In this document: positions 16,442-25,616 of the stretch, piece after piece | Layout of the letters: each line of letters starts with the position of its first letter | Numbering within the stretch: the first letter of the stretch is position 1 | Source of the DNA: Meiothermus sp. QL-1 | GTDB taxonomy: Bacteria > Deinococcota > Deinococci > Deinococcales > Thermaceae | Length of the DNA: 64,000 bases | Reading direction: 5' to 3' | Assembly: GCF_003351145.1 (NCBI RefSeq) | Contig: NZ_QQSV01000001.1 | Span: 62,001 to 126,000 of the forward strand | Made by a program: the position numbers and the translations under genes | Notes under the pieces: model-generated | Databases searched by the model: none | What the model was told of the DNA's origin: nothing | Seen by the model: the letters and a program-made list of their open reading frames with translations, nothing else

Positions 16442-16447
16442 TTCCGC

Positions 16448-18103
<1,656 letters not shown>

Positions 18104-18109
18104 AGAAGC

Positions 18110-18763
18110 ATGGCCCTATTCCTGTATCGTAGGCCCCGAGGCCTGCTGCCCTACGCCCTTTACCTGCCCAGTGGGCCAGCCCCTAAAAGGGGCTGGCCCC
18201 TGATTCTTTTCCTGCACGGTGCTGGGGAGCGGGGGGCTGACGGGAGAAAACAGACCACGGTGGGCTTGGGCCCGGCCCTGCAGGAAAACCCCAGCCGCTG
18301 GCCGGCCATAGTTTTGATGCCGCAGTGCCCCAAGACAGGGTGGTGGCGGGGCGAGCCGTTGGCAAAGGCCTACGAAATCCTGAACCAGGTAGAAGCCCAG
18401 TACGGTACCGACCCCCGGCGGGTTTATCTGACCGGGCTATCCATGGGGGGGTATGGGGTCTGGAACCTGGGTTGCCAGTATCCCGAGCGGTTTGCCGCGC
18501 TGGCCCCTATCTGCGGGGCGGGCGACCCCTTTTGGGTATGGCAGCGGCTTGCCAGGGTGCCCATCTGGAACTTCCATGGGAGCGCCGATGGGGTGGTTCC
18601 GGTGAGCTTTTCCCGCGCTCTAGCCGATGCCCTGGCCAAAGCAGGCAACGCCCGTGCACACTTCACTGAGTACCCGAACGAGGAGCATGCGGTGTGGGAG
18701 CGAGTTTACCGCGAGCCTGGGTTTATCCGCTGGTTGTTCGCCCAGAGAAAAGCTTCACCCTAG
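18110..18763 (+). CDS. Alpha/beta hydrolase, putative esterase/peptidase
   Basis: This 217-residue protein is a single-domain alpha/beta hydrolase resembling the phospholipase/carboxylesterase and prolyl-oligopeptidase-like groups. The oxyanion HG motif is FLHGAGERG (34-42), the nucleophile elbow is GLSMGG with Ser111, the acid is Asp160 (FHGSADGVVPV), and the His is His193 (EEHAVWERVY). It has no signal peptide, so it is cytoplasmic. It starts 6 bp after the mutase stop and is probably cotranscribed, which hints at a thioester or ester substrate linked to acyl-CoA metabolism, although that is inference. Its end overlaps the opposing phosphoribosyltransferase gene by 4 bp. Confidence 0.82.
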   Translation: MALFLYRRPRGLLPYALYLPSGPAPKRGWPLILFLHGAGERGADGRKQTTVGLGPALQENPSRWPAIVLMPQCPKTGWWRGEPLAKAYEILNQVEAQYGTDPRRVYLTGLSMGGYGVWNLGCQYPERFAALAPICGAGDPFWVWQRLARVPIWNFHGSADGVVPVSFSRALADALAKAGNARAHFTEYPNEEHAVWERVYREPGFIRWLFAQRKASP

Positions 18764-19296
18764 GCCGTCTGCAAAATGGGGATTTCCGAGAGAAAGGTGA
18801 TGGGCAGCCTGCGGTTGCCCTGGTGGAAGGCGGCCAGGCGGGCCACCACGCGGGCGCCTGCTCTCTGGGCCACTTTTTCTAAGGCGGCCATGGTGCCGCC
18901 CGAGGAAACCACGTCGAAGACCAGGGCCACGTTCTGGCCCAGCAGCTTCTCAGCCATGCGGCTATCGAGCCAGAGGGTCTCGCTGACTCCCAGGGTGAGG
19001 GACTCCACCTCCTGGATGATGGGGTCTTGCATGTAGGGCCGGCGCCTGCGGCGCACCACCACGTAGGGCTTGCCCGTAAGGGCGCTCATGGTGTGGGCCA
19101 GCACGATCGGGGAGGTCTCGAGGGTCAGCAGGGCGTCGGTCTCGGGGGGCAGGTGCTTGACCAGGCCCTCGGCGGCGGCCTGCACCAGCTCGACGTCGCC
19201 CATAATCTCCACCAGCGGGATGTGAACGCCAGGCAGGGTTTCCACCACCGGCACGTGACGGGTGATTTTTCCGATTGTGATCGGGTAGGTTTCCAT
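18760..19296 (-). CDS. Phosphoribosyltransferase paralogue with altered PRPP loop
   Basis: The protein has 178 residues and is clearly homologous along its whole length to the gene just upstream (19330-19866), for example GKPYVV at 76-81 in both. It has the type I phosphoribosyltransferase fold, but the PRPP-binding loop reads VALVFDVVSSGGT (123-135). The first of the two conserved acidic residues is Phe127 and the STGST end is changed to SSGGT. TPEVKAV of the paralogue is replaced by TLETSPI. It may be a purine-binding regulator or an enzyme with changed substrate. The ATG at 19296 lies 33 bp after the paralogue's stop, with AAGGG as a possible ribosome site, so the two are cotranscribed. 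Confidence 0.78.
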   Translation of the reverse strand: METYPITIGKITRHVPVVETLPGVHIPLVEIMGDVELVQAAAEGLVKHLPPETDALLTLETSPIVLAHTMSALTGKPYVVVRRRRRPYMQDPIIQEVESLTLGVSETLWLDSRMAEKLLGQNVALVFDVVSSGGTMAALEKVAQRAGARVVARLAAFHQGNRRLPITFLSEIPILQTA

Positions 19297-19329
19297 AAAG
19301 GGTTCCCTTTCAGGATAGCACCGCCGGGC

Positions 19330-19866
19330 TCACTCAGGTTTGAAAAGGGGCAGATGGCCTAGCGCAATCACGTCGTCGCGGGGAGAGCCCTCGGTGAAAA
19401 CGGCTAGCACGGCCCGCACCTCACCCCCCACCTCGGCGATCAGGTCGGATAGGCCTTTGAGGGTGCTACCGGTGGAGACCACGTCGTCCACGATGGCCAC
19501 CTTCCTGCCCTTGATGAGGGGCACGTCGCTCCCGTCCAGCACCAAAAGCTGGGGCTTGCCGGTGGTGATGGAGATGACCGTACGGGAAATCGGGTTAATC
19601 ATGTAGGGTTTTTCGGTCTTACGGGCCACCACGTAGGGCTTGCCGCTCAGGCGGGAGAGGGCATGGGCCAGGGGGACGGCCTTGACCTCGGGGGTGACCA
19701 GGGTGTCCACATCAGCGGGCAGGCGCTGGGCCAGGGCCGCGGCAGCCTGTTCGACCACCTCGGTGTCGCCCAGCATGTTGAACAGGGCCACCGCCACGTC
19801 GGGCCCCACCTGCACGATGGGGAGCTCACGGCGCACACCGGCGATATCTACCTCGTAGGTCCTCAC
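19330..19866 (-). CDS. Adenine phosphoribosyltransferase-like protein
   Basis: This protein would convert a purine base and PRPP to the nucleotide (purine salvage). It has 178 residues with the canonical PRPP loop [13 protein letters not shown] at 123-135. [14 protein letters not shown] near 58-71 matches the region before the flexible loop in adenine and xanthine phosphoribosyltransferases. Adenine is the likeliest base, but xanthine or hypoxanthine cannot be excluded. The GTG start at 19866 follows TAAACT (19873-19878) by 6 bp, so the mRNA is leaderless. A diverged paralogue follows directly downstream. Confidence 0.85.
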   Translation of the reverse strand: MRTYEVDIAGVRRELPIVQVGPDVAVALFNMLGDTEVVEQAAAALAQRLPADVDTLVTPEVKAVPLAHALSRLSGKPYVVARKTEKPYMINPISRTVISITTGKPQLLVLDGSDVPLIKGRKVAIVDDVVSTGSTLKGLSDLIAEVGGEVRAVLAVFTEGSPRDDVIALGHLPLFKPE

Positions 19867-19872
19867 GGCCCC

Positions 19873-19878
19873 AGTTTA
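19873..19878 (-). promoter_or_regulatory. -10 box of the phosphoribosyltransferase pair (leaderless)
   Basis: TAAACT on the minus strand, 6 bp, GTG at 19866. Confidence 0.55.
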
Positions 19879-19930
19879 TCGGTTGGTGGAGGAAACGCAT
19901 ATACCGCACACTTCCTCAGAGGAGGCGTCC

Positions 19931-19936
19931 TATACT
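19931..19936 (+). promoter_or_regulatory. -10 box of the DUF151 gene (leaderless)
   Basis: TATACT, 7 bp, ATG at 19944. Confidence 0.55.
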
Positions 19937-19943
19937 TTAAGGT

Positions 19944-20375
19944 ATGGTGCCCGCGCGCATCGAAGGCATGGGGGTAGACCCCGGAAACGGCAACCTGATC
20001 GTGATGCTCAAGGCCGAGAACAACCTGGTCTTGCCGGTGGTGATCGGCGCTTTGGAGACCCAGAACATCATGATCCACCTTTCCGGCGAGAAGCCGCCCC
20101 GGCCCCTGGGCCCCGACCTTTTCTACAACACCCTGGACCTCCTGGGGGTGAAGGTGCTGCGGGTAGAAATCGTGGAGCTCAAGGAGGGCACCTTCTACGG
20201 TCGGCTGGTGCTCGAGCACCGGGGGATGGAGTACGAGGTGGACTGCCGTCCTTCCGACGGAATGGCCCTGGCCATCCGGGCTGGGGCCCCCATCCTCATC
20301 GCCGAGGAGGTTTTACGCCAGGCGGGAATTCAGGAGTCGCAGCTCACCCGCCAGGGCGAGCCGCCCAAGGCCTAG
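19944..20375 (+). CDS. Bifunctional nuclease-family protein (DUF151)
   Basis: The protein has 143 residues and matches the DUF151 family, in which plant members show DNase and RNase activity; the bacterial role is not established. Family features are VLPVVIGALETQNIMIHLSGEKPPRPLGPDL (about 29-60, written here only as a region), FYGRLVLEH near 85-95, and RPSDGMALAIRAGAPI near 104-120. It has no membrane segment. The gene is monocistronic with a leaderless start. Its stop faces the HIT gene across a 12-bp gap occupied by a hairpin. Confidence 0.85.
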   Translation: MVPARIEGMGVDPGNGNLIVMLKAENNLVLPVVIGALETQNIMIHLSGEKPPRPLGPDLFYNTLDLLGVKVLRVEIVELKEGTFYGRLVLEHRGMEYEVDCRPSDGMALAIRAGAPILIAEEVLRQAGIQESQLTRQGEPPKA

Positions 20376-20392
20376 CCCCTCCAGGAGCTAGG
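20371..20392. terminator. Bidirectional hairpin between DUF151 and HIT genes
   Basis: CCTAGC...GCTAGG is a 6-bp stem with further partial pairing inside (CCT/AGG). It overlaps both convergent stop codons. There is no T-run, so termination efficiency is uncertain. Confidence 0.45.
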
Positions 20393-20714
20393 CGTCGGAA
20401 CGCAGGTGGACGTGGACGTGGAAGACCTCTTGCCCCCCCTTCTCGCCCACGTGGATGCGCAGGAAGTAGCCCTCGAGGCCCAGTAGCCGCGCCACCTTGT
20501 TGGCGGTGAGCATGAGCCGCCCCAGCTTCAGGGCCCCCTCCTCGGTCTCGGGGTAGTGGGCCAGGGTGGGGATGTACTCCTTGGGGCAGACCAGGATGTG
20601 CACCTTGGAGCGGGGCCGGATGTCCTTGAAGGCAATGAACTCTTCGTCCTCGTAGACGATATCGGCAGGGAGTTCCCGCCGGATGATTTTGCCGAAAACG
20701 GTGGGGTTTTCCAC
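20388..20714 (-). CDS. HIT-family nucleotide-binding protein (Hint type)
   Basis: HIT proteins of this branch hydrolyse nucleoside phosphoramidates such as AMP-lysine. The protein has 108 residues, usual for bacterial HinT. The N-terminus has the FGKIIRRELPADIVYEDE pattern of the family. The histidine triad HVHVHL lies at 99-104 close to the C-terminus, with H101 the likely nucleophile. The GTG start at 20714 follows TATACT (20721-20726) by 6 bp, so it is leaderless. The gene is monocistronic and divergent from the esterase gene. Confidence 0.92.
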   Translation of the reverse strand: MENPTVFGKIIRRELPADIVYEDEEFIAFKDIRPRSKVHILVCPKEYIPTLAHYPETEEGALKLGRLMLTANKVARLLGLEGYFLRIHVGEKGGQEVFHVHVHLRSDA

Positions 20715-20720
20715 GGCCCC

Positions 20721-20726
20721 AGTATA
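20721..20726 (-). promoter_or_regulatory. -10 box of HIT gene (leaderless)
   Basis: TATACT on the minus strand, 6 bp, GTG at 20714. Confidence 0.55.
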
Positions 20727-20761
20727 AGTGGGGCCCCTGCTGGTACCATATGCCTGAGGCC

Positions 20762-21496
20762 ATGCATAGCGAATACCACAGGTGGTACAGCCCTGCGCTG
20801 GGGCACGAGATGGAACTCAAGCTTTACGGCCATGCTGGCCAGCCCGTCGTGGTTTTTCCAGCCCAGAACGGGCGCTGGTATGACTGGGAGGGGCACGGGG
20901 GCATGGTGGAGGCCTGCGGGTACTTGTTGGAGGCGGGCCGCATCCGCTTCATCTGCGTGGATGGTGTGGACTGGCAGAGCTGGTGCAACCAGGGCCTTCC
21001 GCCCTGGGAGCGGGCCCGCCGCCACAACGATTACGACGCCTACATCATGCGGGAGGTGGTGCCCTTTTTGCAGCAAAGCCTAAGGCTGCCCCTCTGGCTC
21101 ACCGGCTGCAGCATGGGGGCCTACCACGCGGCCAACTTCTTCTTCAAGCATCCGGAGGCCTTCGAAGGGGTGATCGCCCTCTCGGGGCTCTACCAGGTGC
21201 GGGACTTCGTGGGCGACGAGGGGGGCATGGACGCCTACTTCAACTCGCCGCTTTGGTACCTGCCCAACATGGACGAGGCGCTCTTGGAGCGCTACCGCCA
21301 GGGCAAGAAGATTGTCTTTGTGGTGGGGCAGGGGCGCTGGGAGGAGGCCTGCCTCGAGGACACCCGGGCCATGGAGCGGGTGCTGGCCGAGAAGCGCATC
21401 CCGGCCATCGTGGAGTACTGGGGCCACGACGTGGACCACGACTGGCCCTGGTGGCGCCGGATGCTGCCTTACTACCTCGAGCGCCTTGGGGTCTAG
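20762..21496 (+). CDS. Esterase-family alpha/beta hydrolase
   Basis: With ATG at 20762 the protein has 244 residues and resembles the putative esterase (esterase D/antigen 85-like) family. The nucleophile motif is TGCSMGAYHA with Ser near residue 115, and the C-terminal HDVDHDWPWW holds the likely catalytic His. Trp/Tyr-rich stretches (NGRWYDWEGHGGM) typical of this group occur near residue 36. It has no signal peptide, and the substrate is unknown. An in-frame ATG at 20750 is an alternative start. GAGG lies 2 bp before the chosen ATG, and TACCAT (20744-20749) could be a -10 box. Confidence 0.8.
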   Translation: MHSEYHRWYSPALGHEMELKLYGHAGQPVVVFPAQNGRWYDWEGHGGMVEACGYLLEAGRIRFICVDGVDWQSWCNQGLPPWERARRHNDYDAYIMREVVPFLQQSLRLPLWLTGCSMGAYHAANFFFKHPEAFEGVIALSGLYQVRDFVGDEGGMDAYFNSPLWYLPNMDEALLERYRQGKKIVFVVGQGRWEEACLEDTRAMERVLAEKRIPAIVEYWGHDVDHDWPWWRRMLPYYLERLGV

Positions 21497-21507
21497 GGCC
21501 AGGGGCT

Positions 21508-21513
21508 TATGAT
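21508..21513 (+). promoter_or_regulatory. -10 box of folP-folB-folC (leaderless)
   Basis: TATGAT, 6 bp, GTG at 21520. A poor -35 candidate, TTGGGG (21486-21491), lies 16 bp upstream. Confidence 0.55.
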
Positions 21514-21519
21514 AGGCCC

Positions 21520-22356
21520 GTGCTTTTGCGCCTGCGCCAGTATACCCTGGACCTCTCTATCCCCCGCCTTATGGGGGTGCTCAACCTTACACCGGACTCC
21601 TTCTCCGATGGGGGAAGGTACAACCGGCTCGAGGCCGCCATAGAGCGGGCCCGGCAGATGGTGGCCGAGGGGGCCGACTTAATCGATGTGGGCGGAGAGT
21701 CCACCCGCCCGGGGGCCGAGCCGGTGAGCGCAGCAGAGGAGAAGCGCCGGGTGCTTCCGGTGCTGGAGGCCCTTCTTTCGCTGGGGGTGCCCATCAGCAT
21801 TGATACCCGCAAGCCCGAGGTGGCCGCCGAGGCGCTGGCCTTGGGGGTGCACCTGCTCAACGATGTGACCGGGCTGCGTGATGAGCGCATGGTTGCGCTG
21901 GCAGCCCGCTACCAGGTGCCCGCGGTCATCATGCACATGCCGGTGCCCGACCCGGCCACCATGCAGCAGCACGCCCACTACGCCGATGTGGTGGCCGAGG
22001 TGAAGGCCTTCCTGCAGGCCCAGGCCCAAAGGGCCCTGGCCGCCGGGGTGCCCCAGGTGGTGCTCGACCCGGGGATTGGTTTCGGTAAGCGGCTGGAGCA
22101 CAACCTGGCGCTTATCAACTGTCTGGGCGAGCTGGTTGCGCTGGGCCACCCGGTGCTCCTGGGGGCCAGCCGCAAGCGCTTCATTGGGGAGCTGAGCGGA
22201 GTGGAGGTGGCTGAGAAGCGGCTGGCGGGCACACTGGCCGCCCACCTCTTCGGCCTGAGCCGGGGCGCTCACATCCTGCGGGTGCACGATGTGCGGGCCC
22301 ATAGGGAGGCCCTGGCGGTGTGGGGTGCCCTGGCGGGGGAGGGGCAGCGTGGGTAG
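21520..22356 (+). CDS. folP: Dihydropteroate synthase
   Basis: DHPS joins p-aminobenzoate to 6-hydroxymethyl-7,8-dihydropterin pyrophosphate in folate synthesis and is the target of sulfonamides. With GTG at 21520 it has 278 residues. Loop 1 MGVLNLTPDSFSDGG lies near 18-32, loop 2 DVGGESTRPGAEPV near 55-68, IDTRKPEV near 94-101, and GASRKRFIGEL in the C-terminal part. The frame is open far upstream into the esterase gene, but TATGAT-N6-GTG fixes a start that gives the normal family length. folB begins within its last codons. Confidence 0.95.
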   Translation: MLLRLRQYTLDLSIPRLMGVLNLTPDSFSDGGRYNRLEAAIERARQMVAEGADLIDVGGESTRPGAEPVSAAEEKRRVLPVLEALLSLGVPISIDTRKPEVAAEALALGVHLLNDVTGLRDERMVALAARYQVPAVIMHMPVPDPATMQQHAHYADVVAEVKAFLQAQAQRALAAGVPQVVLDPGIGFGKRLEHNLALINCLGELVALGHPVLLGASRKRFIGELSGVEVAEKRLAGTLAAHLFGLSRGAHILRVHDVRAHREALAVWGALAGEGQRG

Positions 22357-22702
22357 GGTGGTGCTGGCGGGTATCGAGCTGTACGCCCGCCATGGGCTTC
22401 ATGCCGAAGAGGAGCGGCTCGGGGCACGCTTTGTGGTGGACGTGGAGATGGAGGTGGCCTTCGAGGGCCGGCCCGACCGGCTGGCCTCCACGGTGGACTA
22501 TAGCGCGGTCTTTCTGCTGGTGCAGCGGCTGGCCACCGAGCGCCGCTTCTACCTCATCGAGGCCCTGGCCGACCACCTGGCCGACGAGATTATGGCCCGC
22601 TTCGCCGAGGTGCAGGCCGTGGTGGTGCGGGTGCATAAACCCCACGCCCCCCTGCCCGGGGTGGTGCGGGATGTGTTTGTAGAGACCCTGAGGCGACGAT
22701 GA
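22349..22702 (+). CDS. folB: Dihydroneopterin aldolase
   Basis: FolB cleaves 7,8-dihydroneopterin to 6-hydroxymethyl-7,8-dihydropterin and glycolaldehyde. With GTG at 22349 it has 117 residues, the normal size. Characteristic parts are IELYARHGLHAEEERLGARFVVDVEM (about 9-34, region only), STVDYSAVF near 50-58, and a VVVRVHKPHAPLPG tail with the conserved catalytic Lys. The start overlaps the folP stop by 8 bp; another GTG at 22358 is possible. folC follows with an ATGA overlap. Confidence 0.93.
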   Translation: MGRVVLAGIELYARHGLHAEEERLGARFVVDVEMEVAFEGRPDRLASTVDYSAVFLLVQRLATERRFYLIEALADHLADEIMARFAEVQAVVVRVHKPHAPLPGVVRDVFVETLRRR

Positions 22703-24015
22703 CCTACGAGGAAGCCCTGGCCTACACCACCGGTTTGCTCAAATTTGGCGTTCGGTTGGGCCTGGAGCGCCTCCGGGCGTTGCTGCAACGGGTGGGGGAC
22801 CCCCACACAGCCTTCCAGGCGGTCCACGTGGCCGGGACCAACGGCAAGGGCTCCACCACGGCCTTCATCGCCACGGCGTTGCGCGAGGCGGGCTACCGCA
22901 CCGGCAGCTACTTTTCTCCCCATCTCTTCGATTACCGCGAGCGCATCCAGATAAACGGGGTGCCGATTTCTCCCGAGGCCTTTGCCCGGCAGATAGAGCG
23001 CCTTCGTCCTGTTGCCGAGGCCCTGGCCCAGGACGGGCGCTATGGCCCCACCACCGAGTTCGAGCTGGTCACCGCGGCGGCTTTTTGCCACTTCGCCGAG
23101 GAAAAAGTAGAGGTGGCGGTGCTCGAGGTGGGCCTGGGCGGCCGTCTGGATGCCACCAACGTCATCCCTCCGCCTTTGGTGGCGGTCATCACCAGCATCG
23201 GCCTGGACCATCAGGAGGTGCTGGGCCCTACGCTGGGGCAGATTGCCCGGGAAAAGGCCGGCATCCTCAAGCCGGGGGTTCCGCTGGTGACGGGGGTGGA
23301 CCAGGCCGAGGCCCTCGAGGCCATCCAGGCGGTGGCCCACCAGCAGGGCTGCCCAGTGTACCGGGTAGCCCCGGCGGGAGAGGGCGCCTACGCCGGCTAT
23401 GGCCTCGACGGAGAGGGGCTTTGGCTCAGGCTGCCGGGGCTTGAGCTGAGGGGGTTGCGCCCGGGGCTTCGGGGGCGGTTTCAGCAGGCCAACGCGGCGG
23501 TGGCCGCCACCGCCCTTCACCTGCTTGCCTCGCGGGGGTTGGAGGTGCCGGAGGCGGCCTTGCGGCGGGGCTTGGAAAAGACCTGGCTTCCGGGCCGCTT
23601 CCAGGTTCTGCGGTTGCAGCACCCGCCCCGCATCCTGGTGCTCGACGTGGCCCACAACCAGGATGGGGCCCGCGCTTTGGCCGAGGCCCTCGAGCAGGCC
23701 TTTCCTGCCCAGAAAAAGCTCTTCGTGGTGGGGATGAAGGCCAACCACGACCCGGCCCATTTCCTCCCCCCCCTCAAAGACCAGGTGGAGCGCATCTGGA
23801 TTGCCCCACCGCGCACCAGCCCTCGCCCGCCCGATGAGCTGGTGCGGGTGGCCCGGGCCCTTGGGCTCAGGGTCGAGGCTGCCCCCAGCGTCCCCCAGGC
23901 GCTGCAGCAGGCCCTGGGCCAGGCTGACCCCCACCAGCCGGTGGTGCTCACCGGCTCTTTCCTCACGGTGGGCGAGCTGCCCGAGCCTTACCGCCGCCTA
24001 GCCCTAAAGCCGTAG
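22699..24015 (+). CDS. folC: Dihydrofolate synthase / folylpolyglutamate synthase
   Basis: FolC adds glutamate to dihydropteroate and then further glutamates to folates. It has 438 residues and belongs to the Mur-ligase superfamily. The P-loop GTNGKGST lies at 46-53. Further family blocks are SPHLFDYRERI near 74, the acidic region EVGLGGRLDATN near 147-158, and LDVAHNQDGARAL in the C-terminal half. The start overlaps folB by 4 bp. The 3' end overlaps folK on the opposite strand by 12 bp. Confidence 0.95.
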   Translation: MTYEEALAYTTGLLKFGVRLGLERLRALLQRVGDPHTAFQAVHVAGTNGKGSTTAFIATALREAGYRTGSYFSPHLFDYRERIQINGVPISPEAFARQIERLRPVAEALAQDGRYGPTTEFELVTAAAFCHFAEEKVEVAVLEVGLGGRLDATNVIPPPLVAVITSIGLDHQEVLGPTLGQIAREKAGILKPGVPLVTGVDQAEALEAIQAVAHQQGCPVYRVAPAGEGAYAGYGLDGEGLWLRLPGLELRGLRPGLRGRFQQANAAVAATALHLLASRGLEVPEAALRRGLEKTWLPGRFQVLRLQHPPRILVLDVAHNQDGARALAEALEQAFPAQKKLFVVGMKANHDPAHFLPPLKDQVERIWIAPPRTSPRPPDELVRVARALGLRVEAAPSVPQALQQALGQADPHQPVVLTGSFLTVGELPEPYRRLALKP

Positions 24016-24498
24016 GCCGGTGGGGCGGACGCCGGCGGTGCCCAGCCGGGCTTGCAGGGCCCCCACGCTTTGCTCCAGGCCCGGCACCACCCAGTCGGGG
24101 GCAATCTCGGCCAGGGGCACCAGCACAAAGGCCCGCAGGTGCATGCGGGGGTGGGGAAGGGTCAGGGCCGGCGTCTGCAAGCGCAGCGCGTCGCAGAGCA
24201 GCAGGTCGAGGTCGAGGGTGCGGGGTTCGTTGGGCCTATGCCGCTTTCGTCCGGCCTGGCGCTCGATGGCGAGCAGGTGCTCGAGCAGCACCGGGGGCTC
24301 CAGCCGGCTTTTGAAGGTGACGGCGGCGTTGAGGTAGGTGTTCTGCCCCTCGGGGCCCCCCACCGGGTCGGTGTCGTAGACCTGGCTTGAGCAGAGCTCA
24401 AAAGCGTCGGTTCGCTGCAGAAGCAGGGCCAGCCCCTGCCGCAGGTAGGCCAGCCGGTCGCCCAGGTTGGAGCCCAGGGCTATCGCGTAGCGGTGCAC
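24004..24498 (-). CDS. folK: 6-hydroxymethyl-7,8-dihydropterin pyrophosphokinase
   Basis: HPPK makes the pyrophosphate substrate used by FolP. It has 164 residues. IALGSNLGDRLAYLRQGL at the N-terminus, a central VYDTDPVGGPEGQ block, and RTLDLDLLLCD with the metal-binding Asp pair are typical. Unlike the other folate genes it is on the minus strand, starting with GTG immediately after the mnhG stop, so it appears to be the last gene of the Mrp antiporter transcript. Its 3' end overlaps folC by 12 bp. Confidence 0.94.
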   Translation of the reverse strand: MHRYAIALGSNLGDRLAYLRQGLALLLQRTDAFELCSSQVYDTDPVGGPEGQNTYLNAAVTFKSRLEPPVLLEHLLAIERQAGRKRHRPNEPRTLDLDLLLCDALRLQTPALTLPHPRMHLRAFVLVPLAEIAPDWVVPGLEQSVGALQARLGTAGVRPTGLRL

Positions 24499-24873
24499 TC
24501 AGGGCTCCTTGGGTGGGGCTTTCTCCACCGAGGTGAGCCGGTGGTTTTTCTGGTAGTGCCCAGCCAGCTCGTCGACGTAGGTGCTCTCGCAGGGCTTGAC
24601 CCCCGAGAGGTAGGCCGCCCGGCCCAGAGCGTGGGCTGCCACCGGTGCGGTGAGGATGATGAAGGCCAGGGTGGCCAGGGCCCGGGCAGCCACCGCCAGC
24701 TCTTGGTAGAAGGCCGCTACCGCGAGGAGAATGAGGCCCACCCCCAGGGTGCCGGCCTTGGAGGTGGCGTGCATGCGGTTGTAGAGGTCGGGCATCCGCA
24801 CAACCCCGATGGCGGCGATAAAGAGGAAGAAAACCCCCCCCGCCACCAGCGCGTACACCAGCAGTTCGAGCAT
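24499..24873 (-). CDS. mnhG: Mrp/Mnh cation antiporter subunit G
   Basis: This is a small membrane subunit of the Mrp Na+(K+)/H+ antiporter. It has 124 residues with three hydrophobic segments in the first 85 (GGVFFLFIAAIGVVRMPDLYNRMHA is the family hallmark, about 12-36). The hydrophilic C-terminal tail is about 30 residues longer than the core. Its ATG directly follows the mnhF stop. Confidence 0.92.
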   Translation of the reverse strand: MLELLVYALVAGGVFFLFIAAIGVVRMPDLYNRMHATSKAGTLGVGLILLAVAAFYQELAVAARALATLAFIILTAPVAAHALGRAAYLSGVKPCESTYVDELAGHYQKNHRLTSVEKAPPKEP

Positions 24874-25140
24874 TCACTCCCCCTTCTGCCCCCGGTACTC
24901 GATGTAGCGGGCCAGCCCCAAGGTGGCCAGGAAGGCAAAGAGCGCCAGGGCGGTGGCCACGTCCAGGAAGGCGGTCTGGCCGCTTACCATGGCGTATAGC
25001 GCGGCCAGGGCCACCGCAACGGTGGTGATGAGGTCGAGACCCACCACCCGGTCGGGCAGGGTGGGCCCCCGCACCAGCCGGTAGATGGCAAAGGGTAGGG
25101 TGAAAAACAAGGCCAGCATGGCCCCTTCTAAAAAGCTCAT
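24874..25140 (-). CDS. mnhF: Mrp/Mnh cation antiporter subunit F
   Basis: This 88-residue protein has three membrane segments. The family signature RLVRGPTLPDRVVGLDLIT lies near 22-40. It overlaps the mnhE stop by 4 bp (ATGA). Confidence 0.92.
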   Translation of the reverse strand: MSFLEGAMLALFFTLPFAIYRLVRGPTLPDRVVGLDLITTVAVALAALYAMVSGQTAFLDVATALALFAFLATLGLARYIEYRGQKGE

Positions 25141-25616
25141 CGCGTCACCTCCATCACGGCTTTTTCCAGGCTTTCGTGGATGGATTGGACGACGGCCTGG
25201 GGGTCGTCCACGAACATCCCGTGCACGTAGAGCACCTTGCGGTCGTCGGAGACGTCCAGGCTCAGCGTACCCGGGGTCAGGGTGATCAGGTTGGCCAGCA
25301 GGGTGATCTCCAGGTCGCTCTCCACCGTCAGGGGATAGGCAATGATCCCGGGCTTGATGCCCATGTTGGGCGAGAGCACCGCCTGGGCTACCCGCAGGCT
25401 GGAGAGCAGAATTTCCCAGAGCATCAGGAGCACGAAGCGAGGAAGCTTCCAGGCCAGGGCGAAGTAGCGCCTGGAGGGGGCGTCGAAGAGGGGGCGGGCC
25501 AGCAGCAAGATGAGGAAGCCGATGGCGAAGCCCACCAAAAAGTTGGTGAGGGTGAAGCTCTCTGTAACCAGCATCCAGAAGATGCTGAGGAGCACGTTTT
25601 GCACAAAAGCCCTCAT
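25137..25616 (-). CDS. mnhE: Mrp/Mnh cation antiporter subunit E
   Basis: This 159-residue protein has two or three N-terminal membrane segments (about 7-60) and a cytoplasmic C-terminal half. The half includes NLITLTPGTLSLDVSDD near 112-128, which is characteristic of MrpE. It starts within the mnhD stop (ATGA). Confidence 0.92.
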   Translation of the reverse strand: MRAFVQNVLLSIFWMLVTESFTLTNFLVGFAIGFLILLLARPLFDAPSRRYFALAWKLPRFVLLMLWEILLSSLRVAQAVLSPNMGIKPGIIAYPLTVESDLEITLLANLITLTPGTLSLDVSDDRKVLYVHGMFVDDPQAVVQSIHESLEKAVMEVTR

